This document shows, piece after piece, positions 10,736-32,680 of a stretch of 64,000 bases of DNA (its first letter is position 1; every line of letters begins with the position of its first letter). The stretch comes from Synanceia verrucosa (taxonomy: Eukaryota; Chordata; Actinopteri; Perciformes; Synanceiidae). Under the pieces are notes generated by a model, which did not search any database, was not told the DNA's origin, and saw only the letters and a program-made list of their open reading frames with translations. Made by a program: the position numbers and the translations under genes. The stretch covers positions 8,208,454-8,272,453 of the forward strand of contig CM056563.1 in NCBI GenBank assembly GCA_029721515.1. The letters are read 5' to 3'.

Positions 10736-11455
10736 TAAAACCTTTAAGTACAGCAACAGTTGATGCTGTGTACCTGGTAAAGCTAAGTACTGTAACCTAC
10801 TCTACTGTAATATCAGTATTAAAAACAAGTAGAGCAAGTCAACATATTCTGGCTTCAGTCAAGTCTCCTGCTTAATGTTGTGTTGCAGCTCAGCACATTT
10901 TCTGGCAGTTCTACATGATCCTAGAGCAACTATAATGAACTTACAGAGTATATTGTACTCATTTGATCCCTGGCAATGGATTCACCGTACATAAAGACAT
11001 AGACTTTATTATTTTTACTGAAATACATTTGAGAAATATTAGGATATTTAGAGAAATAAATCTCCTTAAACCTGGGATATGGTGTTAATAACATATCTAA
11101 GTCTGTCCTATAAATATATCCCTCTCTCCATGCCAAATGCTAATCACTGCTCCCTCCCTTAGCTGGATTTATTTTTGACCATGGTAATACCTTGTGATCC
11201 ACTGGTAAGACTGCAAATAATAAGCCAAGTCTGTTCAAAACTTGGAAATGAAATCCCAGACTTTTCCTTCATTAAATCATGTGTGAAAATAAACTCTTCA
11301 ACTCAAGAGCTGCATGTTTTTCCACTCTTCACAAGAAAATATTAATGTTATCTGTGAGGAACATATTTCCGGCATTAAATCATCTGAGTTGGCAATCCTT
11401 CTGTTCCCAGGAGACACATAACCCATGTCCAGCCTTAATGGAGAGAGCGTGGCCT

Positions 11456-11530
11456 GAATTTTATTCGAGATATCTGAGATTCATATGTCCAGTAACTAAA
11501 CACCAGTGACATTTCAAGGCTTCTCCAAAT
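11456..11530 (+). pseudogene. Relic of the myosin upstream element
   Basis: This stretch (ggcctgaattttattcgaga through caccagtgacatttcaaggc) aligns with 17862-17940, upstream of the intact myosin gene. It lies about 450 bases before a relic TATA box, against about 570 in the intact gene, so the two are in matching positions. Confidence 0.55.
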
Positions 11531-11924
11531 TTAAAACTTATCATGGGCTGTGAAAATTAATAGGACACTGATGCAAATGTAAATGAAGTAGTGCTTTTTT
11601 TAATTTACCATTGGGTAACACTGTGGATACTTGTGTACTCAGTTTTTAAAAGCAAACTCAAGTTCCTGAATATATCAGCCTAATAACCTTTTAAAGATTG
11701 TATTAGAGGTTTAGGTTTAAATTATGCCTACAGTATATATCAACAATATGGACATAAATGCAAATTGAGAAACATATTTGCATCTTTAGACACTGTGCTT
11801 GTTTTTATTTGGTTCACATCATAAGACTATTCAGTAAAATCTTTGTAAAATATTAATTATGTATATAGAAAATTAAGCATGTGTACTACTGTGTACAGAC
11901 ACCATATCACTTTCAAGTGCCAAG

Positions 11925-12010
11925 GTCAAGAATTCCTGACCAAATGGAGTGGGACACTTAAGCTGAGGAAGAAAACTGGTTGCATATAAAAAAAGCAGCT
12001 CTGTTCCAAC
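11925..12010 (+). pseudogene. Relic myosin heavy chain promoter
   Basis: The bases around caagaattcctgaccaaatg and catataaaaaaagcagctc (TATA-like at 11983-11990) align with caagaatgcatgaccaaact and ctctataaaagaggcagctc at 18459-18530, the promoter of the intact gene. Sequence order is the same in both. Confidence 0.6.
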
Positions 12011-12352
12011 TAATCTTGTGATCATCTAAAACCGGTCAGTGCAGTCAACTGCTCCTACAGTGTGTCTCTACTACATTATATGTAGATAAGATATACATTA
12101 AAAGCAGATCTGTCACTGTAAATTCATAATATGCTGCTTTGATATTTTGCTTTTTAATGACTTTGCTAACATTAAACATTTTTTTATAATTGGGTTTGTA
12201 AGTTAACTTATGTGTATTGTTGTAATGAAAGACATATTGGTTTACATCAAACTCGTTTTGTAGAATTTGGTTTACATGAATTACGTTTAAATCTCTCTGT
12301 TCTCTCTCTGAATATTTTCAGTCCCCACTACCGTGGGGATTTTGTCTTGGAG

Positions 12353-12566
12353 GGCTCCCTCGAGGACCGACCCTCTGCTGGAGGCCTGTGGTAATGCCAA
12401 GAGTGTGAGGAATGACAGCTCACATTTTATAAGAGGTGGATTCATCAAGGAAAGATTATGAGACAATTTGTAATTGCTCTCTTTAAAAGTGGGGTGCTAA
12501 AATCCTGATTCATCAGGATGTACATTGGCTCTGGTGGCAAGCTGGCTTAAGCTGACATTAAAACAT
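12353..12566 (+). pseudogene. Relic myosin exons of the ATP-site region
   Basis: Two decayed exons. Bases 12353-12428 match the intact exon at 20146-20238 (LEDQI...LLEAYGNAKTVRND): ctctgctggaggcctgtgg is nearly identical, a 14-base deletion breaks the frame, and the splice donor GT reads AT. Bases about 12507-12566 match the next exon (20326-20389, [18 protein letters not shown]) and keep aaacatgtaa at the donor. All exons before and most after are missing. Confidence 0.75.
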
Positions 12567-13034
12567 GTAAACTGACACATTTATACATGAGGTGGAAAAG
12601 GTGGAGGCGGCACCACATGAATGTTTGCCAGAGATGTGTTCCTATTTTTTGGGGGGTGAGGCGAGATAAGTCATTCAGCATGAAAAAGCAGGAAAAAAGT
12701 ACTAATCACCTCAAGAAACATTAGGAGGCTGAAACCAAATCAACTGTTAAGTCAACTAATTGATTACCGATGAATGATATTCAGAACATAATCAGATAAT
12801 CCTGATTATCTGTACTGCAAATTTTGTAATACTGGTCCATTCTGTACATACAACATCTAGTTTTGAATTTATTAGGGAGTATTTTTTCATATCGGAATCA
12901 AGGTTTACAGCTCTACAGATTTGTAAAGCCCTTTGAGGCAACTTGTGAAAAGTAAAAATATCTAGTCAATATATATTTAAGTGAAATATCTGCTGTAACT
13001 TGTTTAACATTTAATATTTTGTTTTCTTTTCCAG

Positions 13035-13140
13035 AGTGAGTCTGCTGAATAAGAGATCACACCCCAGTAAAGCCATCCGACAGAATTCATCAAACCAACT
13101 GTTGAATTATTTTTACACTGTAACCTTTCAATAAACATTA
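13035..13140 (+). pseudogene. Relic of the last myosin exon
   Basis: The acceptor ttttccag is followed by agtgagtctgctgaataaga, which aligns with the terminal coding exon ggaagtgactccgctgaatga at 30370. An AATAAA follows at 13130-13135 in a 3' UTR-like context. Confidence 0.65.
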
Positions 13141-13369
13141 TGTGTACAAATTAATAGCATTTAATTTGAATTTCCTCACTGATAAACCTACAAAATGAAT
13201 TCAACTCAGCCACGACATTCAGTGAGACTGTGTCAGTCAATAAGTTACAGCACTAAATAACCAGCGATATGGTATTTTTGAATAACTACATTTGCTTTTG
13301 AATATAGCTAGCCATGGTAGAGAAAACCTTTTCACACAGAAATACTTTACAGTCATAACAAACACATTC

Positions 13370-13482
13370 AGCAGGCCAGTACTCACATGTCCAGGCTCAG
13401 GGAGGTTCAGGATGAGGAAGTGCTGGAGGGTGCTGACATTGCTGAGTCCTGCAGGTCAACAAGCAAAGAGCCAAGATCCTTT
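13370..13482 (+). pseudogene. Relic of the penultimate myosin exon
   Basis: The bases aggccagtactcacatgtcc through gtcaacaagcaaagagccaa align with the exon at 30105-30236 (EEQANTHMSRLRKVQHELEE...). It lies after the last-exon relic, opposite to the normal order, so the relics come from more than one copy or were rearranged. Confidence 0.7.
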
Positions 13483-13499
13483 TCATTCTGTTCATTGAC

Positions 13500-15590
13500 A
13501 ATGATGACACTGATGATTTTTATACTGTATTTAGGTATTTAGGCTTATAATGATATGATTTATTATTTCTCACAATCAACTAGACTGACCTTTTGTTTTT
13601 GGGACCAAGATCCATTAATACAGGTCGTCACTCTGGAGCAGACAGACAGAGGATGAAGCATTCATATTTTCACACACTAAACAATCTCTTATGAGTAAGG
13701 TAAACTCATTTAGCATATCTATTTATATATGCTGTCACAAGTGGAACAGGGCAAATAGTACCAGCTTTACTTCATGTGAAATCTGTGCAACTTTCTAGCG
13801 GATCAAAACTATAATCCTATAATTTATTGTTTTGGGTGGTTCACTTAAATATGTTTTTTTTCCCGTCTGCTGTATCATTTTACACTTCCTTTATCATTTA
13901 TTTATGCAGTAATTCTCATAGTAAAACTCATAGTTATCACAATAACTTGAACGGGCATGAGGAAGCAGAGCATTTTTCATCAATGAAAAATCATTACCTT
14001 GTCAGCTACCTAGCTAATTAACCTGGACTTGACTTACTTGGCTAACTTAGTTCAGGTCAAACTTTGCTGTCTTACTATAGTGATTTACTTACCATTATAT
14101 GTAACGCTAGGTTACCAGCAGTGTTATCTGCAATAATATTTAAAACAAACTATCACTGAAAACAAAACGTACATGTTTTATAGGTGAATTACCATCAGCA
14201 CTGACAGTGGGCAATTGAGTTCAGCCAAAAACCATGGCAACAAGCGGTCGTGTGCATCACTTTTAAGTTTCCCCTGAAAACAGTGTCCGTTATGTTGGTT
14301 CTGCTCTGTTTGTATGAGTCATATACGATCTGTGTTTCCCTGCAGCAGCGCGGTTCCATGTCCTGAGCATGTGTCATGCATCAGGCTCTTTTTTAATTTT
14401 CTTTGATTGTGTTCGACACACTTGCAAGAAGTCACAGCTTTATTTGATCCGTCAGGGGCCACCATGCTAGCAGTGTGGACAGAAGCAGCCTGTAAATTAA
14501 GCTCACACAAATCACTTTAAAGAATGCAAATCTGAAACCACAGGCAAATTGTTGTCTGAGATTATTGTGGGATTTAACATTGAGCCAGGGGCACTTGGAA
14601 CAGTGAGGCACTTACTGTTTTGGAATGACAATTGGCTTGTCAGTATAAGCCCTTGCCATTGCAAGCACTCAAGTACTCTCCTGTGGCCTGGCTGTGTTTA
14701 GAGGGGTCACAATCCAGATAAATTAATAGTGATCCTCACTCTAAAATTATGACCATTCCTACTTGCTGCCAACAGGGCCCATTCATAAACATGAAATGAA
14801 ACGGCGGCAGTTGTGTGATTCGGTATGATTTGAAAATTTTAGTTGCATTTTTTATACTGCTTTGCAGTGTACGAATAAAAGAATTATTAAGAGTTGAGAC
14901 AACATCTAGAGGACAACTTTTAACATAGTGCATATAGTATCAATCACCTTTATTGTGATACGTACAAATTAATGAATGAATTAATTATTGACTGTGGCCT
15001 GTACTTTACCTTTTTCTCGATAAACATTTTAATTGAAATACAGGATCATGTTTAGGAAAAAATCTGCCATGATTTAAGGGGTGTTGTTTTTTTTTTTGTT
15101 TTTTTTTTTACATAAAACCGTTTTTGTGAAAAACAAAAGTAAACAAAAACTACAGGTTTTTGTGCAACAGGATATGCAACAACTATCAAATTAATTTGTC
15201 ATTTATTGCCTTTGCATGATACAGTCTTTGAAGAGAGAGGAGATGTTTTTCTTATTCATTCATTCATTCTCTTTATATTTGGCAGGTTGGCTGCTAGAAT
15301 ACAAACTCACAAATTACAGGATGTATAGTGGGTCACATATTGGTACCAATGGAAAGATTAACTGACAGCATGTTGAAGGTTCCCTCCAAGACACACAGTT
15401 TATATAGGAAGCACAGGTGCTGCTGGACCTTTTGGGTAAATGCTATATTTATGTGGACACTGCAGGCTAACTGTTTGCCCATTTGTCAACCAAGATATAT
15501 TTAGGCATTTACTTTGGCTTTGTTGTGCTAGTTGACAACTGCAGGGGAGTCGCCACCCAGGCCTGTATCATGAGGTCAATTTCCCTTGTC
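13500..15590. other. Intergenic, no gene seen
   Basis: AT-rich DNA with short T and A runs (for example 15087-15111). No frame above 65 codons has recognisable features, and no convincing repeat family was seen. Confidence 0.45.
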
Positions 15591-15602
15591 TGTATGTCTT
15601 GA

Positions 15603-15964
15603 CTGCACGGTGGTGTAGTGGTTAGCACTGTCGCCTCACAGCAAGAGGGGTACCGGGTTTGAATCCCGGGCCCGGGGCCTTTCTGTGTGGAGTTTGAATG
15701 TTCTCCCCGTGTCTGTGTGGGTTCTCTCTGGTACTCCGGCTTCCTCCCACCATCCAAAAACATGCATGGGGATTAGGTTAATAGGCTAATTTAAATTGAC
15801 CGTAGGTGTGAATGTGAGTGTGAGTGGTTGTCTGTCTCTATGTGCCCTGCGATGAGGTGGCGACTTGTCCAGGGTGTACCCTGCCTTCCGCCCTAAGATA
15901 GCTGGGATAGGCTCCAGCCCCTCTGTGATCCTATGAGGATAAGCGGTAGATAATGGATGGATGG
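15603..15964 (+). mobile_element. tRNA-derived SINE with LINE-type tail
   Basis: The head gcacggtggtgtagtggtta resembles a tRNA A box and ggtttgaatcc a B box of an RNA polymerase III promoter. The body contains cttcctcccaccatccaaaa. The tail is ggataagcggtagataatgg followed by GATG repeats. It is flanked by a nine-base duplication atgtcttga at 15594-15602 and 15965-15973. The tail closely resembles the 3' end of the LINE at 822-860 (read on the minus strand), so that LINE family probably mobilises it. Confidence 0.85.
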
Positions 15965-16116
15965 ATGTCTTGAATGAATGTTTTAGCATGCTGCAATGAC
16001 ATATTCACAGCAGTTAAACATTGTCTAATTTCTCAGTCAAACTATAGTTGTTGAGCAGCTTCACATAGTTGTTAGTTCCTTGCTCTTCACAAATCATTGC
16101 ATTTCATGTCAGACTC

Positions 16117-16420
16117 TTGATCTAGATCTAGATACTTTATTCCGCTACATATATGAAATACATACATACATGAAATTTGACCTCTGCATTTAACCCATCC
16201 CCTCAGGGAGCTGGGCTGGGGGGCTGACATATAAGGCGCCCGGGGAGCTGGGGCCTTGCTCAAGGGCACCTCGGCAGTGCCCAGGAGGACCGGGTTTGAA
16301 TCCCGGGCCCGGGGCCTCTCCAGCGACCAGTCCACTCCCCAAAACTCCCCGACCTGGACTTGAACCGGTGACCCTCCGATTCCCAGCCTATGTCACTACA
16401 GACTGAGCTACTGCCGCCCC
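16117..16420 (-). mobile_element. Second tRNA-derived SINE, other family
   Basis: Read on the minus strand, the right end gives ggcggcagtagctcagtctg (A-box-like) and caccggttcaagtcc (B-box-like), a tRNA-like head. The body runs left through gcccggggagctggggccttg to an AT-rich tail. I saw no clear target-site duplication. It carries a 29-base segment (16289-16317) identical to part of the SINE at 15603. Confidence 0.7.
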
Positions 16421-16479
16421 TCTGGAGCTGGATGTCATTTATATAAATCTTAAAAAAGAGATCTTTCCCTGTTTCATGT

Positions 16480-16600
16480 AGTCAAGATTCAAAATTCAAG
16501 ATTCTTTATTGTCATTATGCACGCATAATGAAATTTTATAGATTCTCTCAGCTTAAGAGCACACATATATAAGGAATGAAACACCTGTATTTGCAGAGAA
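16480..16600 (+). repeat. Fish dispersed repeat fragment
   Basis: The run attcaagattctttattgtc, followed by an AT-rich segment, is of a kind seen repeatedly in fish introns and flanks. Family and ends cannot be fixed from this window. Confidence 0.35.
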
Positions 16601-17861
16601 GTGATATCTTCTGCTATCTGTCTGTCTGTGTTCTTTATTCTGAAAGCATGACAGAAATCAAACAAATGAAAAGAGGACAGTCTTAATACACAGCACCTTT
16701 GGTTGTGTCAGTGTCATTAGCCAGTCGTGGAGCAGTCTAACATGCTTTTAAACACTCTCAGGCTCCTCCTTGCCTGTCATATTTCAGTTCAAGGGCATAG
16801 TGTGGAGTGCCTCTATTAGACTCAAGGACATACAAAGGAGAAAAAGTCTTCTCTACTCCTTCTTGAAAAATGTCTTTCCATTATAGCCTTATTAAGCTAA
16901 GATGTACTCCATATGCTGCATTTGAATCTCAGCTGTATAAAAAATTATGATGTGGGTGTTGTATATCATGTAATCTGCAGCTGTGCAGTCATTAAAATGC
17001 AGTAAACCGTGAAGCAAAGATTACTATCAAAATGAATTAACAGTTAAGCAGGTCACAGTTTTTGTACAGGTGTCATTAGCATTCACTCTTTATTATATAA
17101 TTGTGTCCCTCACACTTTATAAGAACTGTGTAACAGTCATTCTGAAGCACAACATAAAGGCAAGGTCATTTGGGATGCTGCTGTTTAAGGATTAAATATT
17201 AGTTAGATACAGAGTGAAACTGCACAATAGAACATGTGGGCACGACAACATGTTTTGTATTAAGTTGACACAGCAGCACACATCTGTGACAAACCTCCAG
17301 GTTTAGAAAATGAAAATATTCTGCCAGATGAATGTAATGGTACATTAGACTTAGACTTCTCTGTCTAATGCAGAGTGATAAACCACAGCCCAACAACTAA
17401 CTCCTCTTGTTCTGTTCTGCACAAAATAGTATCACACCGGGGCTCGAACAAGTTGTTTAAAAAAACCACAAGACCTTTGACCTCACTTGAATAGCATGTG
17501 TGCAACACATGTCAGCACCATAACCCATTTACCTATTGAGGTGTCATTCTTCAATGTCATCTCCTTTTTTGAGGTTAGGCAATTATAAACAACACAACTT
17601 CTCTCAACAATAGGAAATGGATCAAAGTCACTGGCAAAAAATAAAACCTCTACTTAGGGCTAATTTGAATTTTTTGGACTTACATTAATCCTGGAAACAC
17701 TTTTCACTCACTGTACTATTGCAGTTCTGGAATCTCCAACATGTTGTTTATTGGCACAGGACTTATTTTGGGTCTCATCTTTGTCTAGATGGCAACTGTT
17801 TGTCTGCTCCATTCCAAGGCGATATGTAATCCCCTCCGCAGCTTTTATGGAATGGCTCTCG

Positions 17862-17940
17862 GCCTCAACTTTATTTCAGACCTCTGAGATGTGCGACCAT
17901 CCTGCAACTGTAAACCAGTGACATTTGCATGCTTCTCCAA
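17862..17940 (+). promoter_or_regulatory. Candidate distal regulatory element of the myosin gene
   Basis: This block is the counterpart of 11456-11530 upstream of the relic promoter. Retention in both copies, while the DNA between has diverged, suggests constraint, but the function is inferred only from position. Confidence 0.4.
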
Positions 17941-18151
17941 GACTACAGCTTGTGCATGCCACAGCACTGTCCAGTGAAGATCATGATTACCAACACCAAA
18001 GACCATTAAGGAAATAACATAACAATGTATTATTGAAATATGTAGGTGACAGAATATCTAATACATACATCTCCAATTAATGTCTTAAAATGACTGAATG
18101 ATTTTTGATGCACTTGTACTGCATAATGATGAAAGAAAATTATAATAAAAA

Positions 18152-18158
18152 GTATATA

Positions 18159-18244
<86 letters not shown>
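18152..18244 (+). repeat. (TA)n microsatellite
   Basis: A nearly pure AT dinucleotide run of about 90 bases with one GTGTGT interruption near the left end. It lies about 270 bases upstream of the myosin TATA box. Confidence 0.95.
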
Positions 18245-18245
<1 letters not shown>

Positions 18246-18458
18246 TTCAGATGTGTATAAACTTTATTGTAATATTAATTAATTGGTGTGTAATAACTGA
18301 TCATTTTTAAGTATTTTCTAATGTTAAAAAACAAATATTTGTAAACAATAAACATTCATTTGGCACAGGGGAAAATATCTACTGCTACAAAAGGAAGTAC
18401 AAGGCACTATCAATCAGTGGGAATGTCAGTGTCACAGGATTAGCCACATCATGACAAG

Positions 18459-18545
18459 AATGCATGACCAAACTGAGCAGGGCACACCTACTGAGCAGAG
18501 ACAGTCCTCCCTCTATAAAAGAGGCAGCTCAGGATACTGCAGATA
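18459..18545 (+). promoter_or_regulatory. Myosin heavy chain promoter with TATA box
   Basis: TATAAAA at 18514-18520 in ctctataaaagaggcagctc. Transcription should start about 30 bases further on. The region aligns with the relic promoter at 11925-12010. Confidence 0.75.
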
Positions 18546-18815
18546 ACTGGTGGGCTTCCAGCTCAGGTAAGTACATCAGCTTTAACTGATTAGTATTATT
18601 TCTGAAACAGTGCCTTGGAGCATCATGGAATAATTAACATATGCTTATTTCCACTGGATGTGCTATATACAAATGTGATGCCACATGTACACATGTAGAG
18701 AGTGTTAAAGATATTAACATATTAATTAAGATATTTATTAAGATGTTATATTTCTGTTCATTAATAGGATTATATGTAATAGACCTGACTCCATCTTCTG
18801 CTGGGACCAAAGGAG
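18545..18815 (+). other. Myosin 5' non-coding exons 1 and 2
   Basis: A probable exon 1 ends at 18566 before gtaagtac. A probable exon 2 is 18783-18815, preceded by ..taatag and followed by gtaaaata. Two non-coding leader exons before the ATG exon are usual in skeletal myosin heavy chain genes. Exon 2 limits are less sure than exon 1. Confidence 0.5.
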
Positions 18816-18958
18816 GTAAAATATGTATTATTTTGAGTGACAATTTCAAAAACACACCTCGTCTGAGAGGCCTACAGTAACAGCATGTTAAAATGTTCAC
18901 GTGTTAAAACAAAACTCACTATATTTGAACTTTTTTCTCCATCGTTTAAGTTGCAGTC

Positions 18959-30390
<11,432 letters not shown>

Positions 30391-30466
30391 GATGAAAGAT
30401 CTGCTGAGGCATTTTGACAGAGCTCATACAATATGAGCCCTTGAGAATTTTGTTCTGTAAATCTTC

Positions 30467-30472
30467 AATAAA
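30467..30472 (+). terminator. Myosin poly(A) signal
   Basis: AATAAA 77 bases after the stop codon, in a short 3' UTR; cleavage is expected near 30490. Confidence 0.8.
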
Positions 30473-30735
30473 TGTTAAACATGTGCCAAGTGCCCTGTTT
30501 TGTTTTTACTTATTGTTTGTCATATACAACCTTAGATAACCGACAGGTCTGAGGAGTCAGTTTCATCCCTGTTAGCCTCTGCCTTGGGTCACAAGTTGAT
30601 AATGAGCCCCCCTGCATTGGGGGACTTGGTGGGATTACTTTTTTTTTAATATCACCCACAACATTCCAATAAGACAAAAAGAGACTGTTTGACAATTCAT
30701 GACTATTTTTCAACACTTTGAGCTGCAAGGCAATA

Positions 30736-31366
30736 AGTATGCACATACCTGCTCAGCCCCTCTCACCGCAGGCAACTCCAGAGTGGTATAAAGTCCAACT
30801 GCTCTCGAGATGACTGGTACCGGAGCCCAAACTGTGTGCCAAGTTGAGTCTGACTATGTCTAGTCGTCCCAACCTCACAAACCAGTTCGGGCTCCTTCCC
30901 TGCCAGAGAGGTGACATTCAAAATCCCCAGAGCTAACTTCTGTAGCTGGGGAAGGCCTCCGCCTTCGGTGACCACCCAGCTCATAGTGCACCTGACCCCA
31001 CTGGCCCCTCTCACTGGTGGTGAGCCCATGTGAAGGGTGACCCACGTTGCCTTTTTGGGCTGTGCCCGGCCAGGTCCTATGAGTGTAGGCCCGGCCACCA
31101 TGCGCTTGCCCACGAGCCCCACCTCCATGCTTGGCTCCAGAGGGGGGCCCCGGTAGCTCACGTCTGAGCAAGGGAAAATGCAGATCAATGATTTCTTTCA
31201 TCATATGGGGGTCTTGAGCCGTGTTTTGTCTGGACCCTCATCTAGAACCTATCTGCCTTGGGTGACCTTACCAGGGGCATTAAGCCCCTGTCAACCTAGC
31301 TCCTAGGTTCATTGGGAAACACAAATCCCTCCACCATGATAAGGTGACGGCTCAAGGAGGGGGATG
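30736..31366 (-). mobile_element. LINE 5' fragment lacking its 3' end
   Basis: Aligns along its whole length with 2150-2765, the 5' region and start of the endonuclease (ALGILNVTSLAGKEPELVCE on the minus strand) of the LINE at 822-2765. Nothing after the first endonuclease residues is present. It lies between the 3' ends of the myosin and PCP2-like genes. Confidence 0.8.
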
Positions 31367-31411
31367 TTTACTGCCACCATCCTTCGCTATACCTCAAATT
31401 ACCATATATAC

Positions 31412-31985
31412 CAGCGGTTCTCAATACCAGGAGCATCCGGCCCAATGGCCACCTATTTGTGGCCCCCAAACTGCTATTTCTTCAGTATGTGTTTTGATTG
31501 GGTCAACACGTGTATATATCGCGACTTGTCTCCATGTCAGCGATACACAGACAGCCTGTTACTGGGTCGCGCTGCGAGCGCATTTTTAAGTTTCACTTTA
31601 GTTTTTGAAGCAGTGCCTATATTGCCACTTTGCCAGAGTAGGAGCCTAGATTGCACACGGAAAAAAACAACAAAAAGCAACAGAAGCCTCAGTGGCATGG
31701 TTTTTGGGTAAACACGAGAGGCCATTCTCAGATGCAGAAATAATAAGAGAATGTATGACTGAAGAGATGGACACAATGTTTGAAGGCAAACAAAAAGAAG
31801 AAATTAAAGCTAAAATTAACCAAGTCCCCCTCTCAGATTCAACAGCAAGCAGACATACTGTACTGGCAGGTGACCTAGTTAAGCAGCTGTGTGATGTAAT
31901 AAAAAAATGCAGACTGCAGAGTAAATATTACAGTACAGTATCATGGCCTGACCGACCTCAAAAAATGGACCTTTGAGTCACTGAA
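31412..31985 (+). mobile_element. hAT-type transposon fragment
   Basis: It begins with cagcggttctcaatacc, which resembles hAT terminal inverted repeats. A later frame (31692-31976) encodes KHERPFSDAEIIRECM and KINQVPLSDSTASRHTVLAG, similar in my memory to the N-terminal region of transposase-derived proteins of the GTF2I-repeat/ZBED type. The frame has at least one shift near 31700 and the catalytic part is absent. No right terminus was found. Confidence 0.6.
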
Positions 31986-31989
31986 AAAC

Positions 31990-32680
31990 ATCTTTGTGGC
32001 CTTTGAAGATTTGTATTTGAATACCTTTGGTAGCTATATACCAACAGTTATATAGCTACTATAGCTGAAACTTAATTTGAACAATATCAGGTGCAAATTG
32101 TTGCTTATAAAATTCTTTCAAGTTAAGATCAAATTAATCAATAGCTCTGTAATCATGTAAAATATTACAAGTAGGCTCTAAGCTGAATTATGTGGTTTAA
32201 GTACAAACATAATTTGACAGTCAGTTTTAATTTAGGTACTGTATTTCTGTTTTTATTGTTGCATGTGTGTATTTTTGATGTAATGAGTCATCATTCCAAC
32301 CTAACAACAATTTATCTCTTTGAATAAGCAACAGTAGCATCTTCAATGCATTTACATTTGAAAAAGCAATACAATGAGTTCTACACAAGTCACTAAATTT
32401 GAAACAATACAGAAAATGTGCATGTGTATATGGAGCATCAAAGAAGAAAAATAAAATAAATCACTTTGACAAATAATCTTTCCAGTCTTTTAAATAAAAT
32501 CTGAATAAATGTGAGTTGCACTACAGCAAGAGCTTCAATTAGTGCAGACATATGAAAACTACATACAGTTTTATAAATATTTCAAAATCAGTTACTGATA
32601 CTTCACATGTTATATTGTTTTCTTCAATACATAATTCACAATGCTGTATACCTGTCTACTGTCTATTGCCACCATCCTTC
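31990..32680. other. Region holding the PCP2-like 3' UTR
   Basis: AT-rich, no open frame of note. A minus-strand AATAAA lies at 32252-32257 and could end the PCP2-like transcript, about 430 bases past its stop. Confidence 0.4.

Noticed and set aside
15610..15680. Functional tRNA gene
   Set aside because: A-box and B-box-like motifs are present but there is no full cloverleaf, and the sequence continues into a SINE body and tail with target-site duplication.
16350..16420. Functional tRNA gene on the minus strand
   Set aside because: tRNA-like head of a second SINE family; no complete acceptor stem seen.
31344..31711. Plus-strand frames of 81 and 115 codons before the hAT fragment
   Set aside because: They cross the LINE fragment and hAT terminus and have no consistent product.
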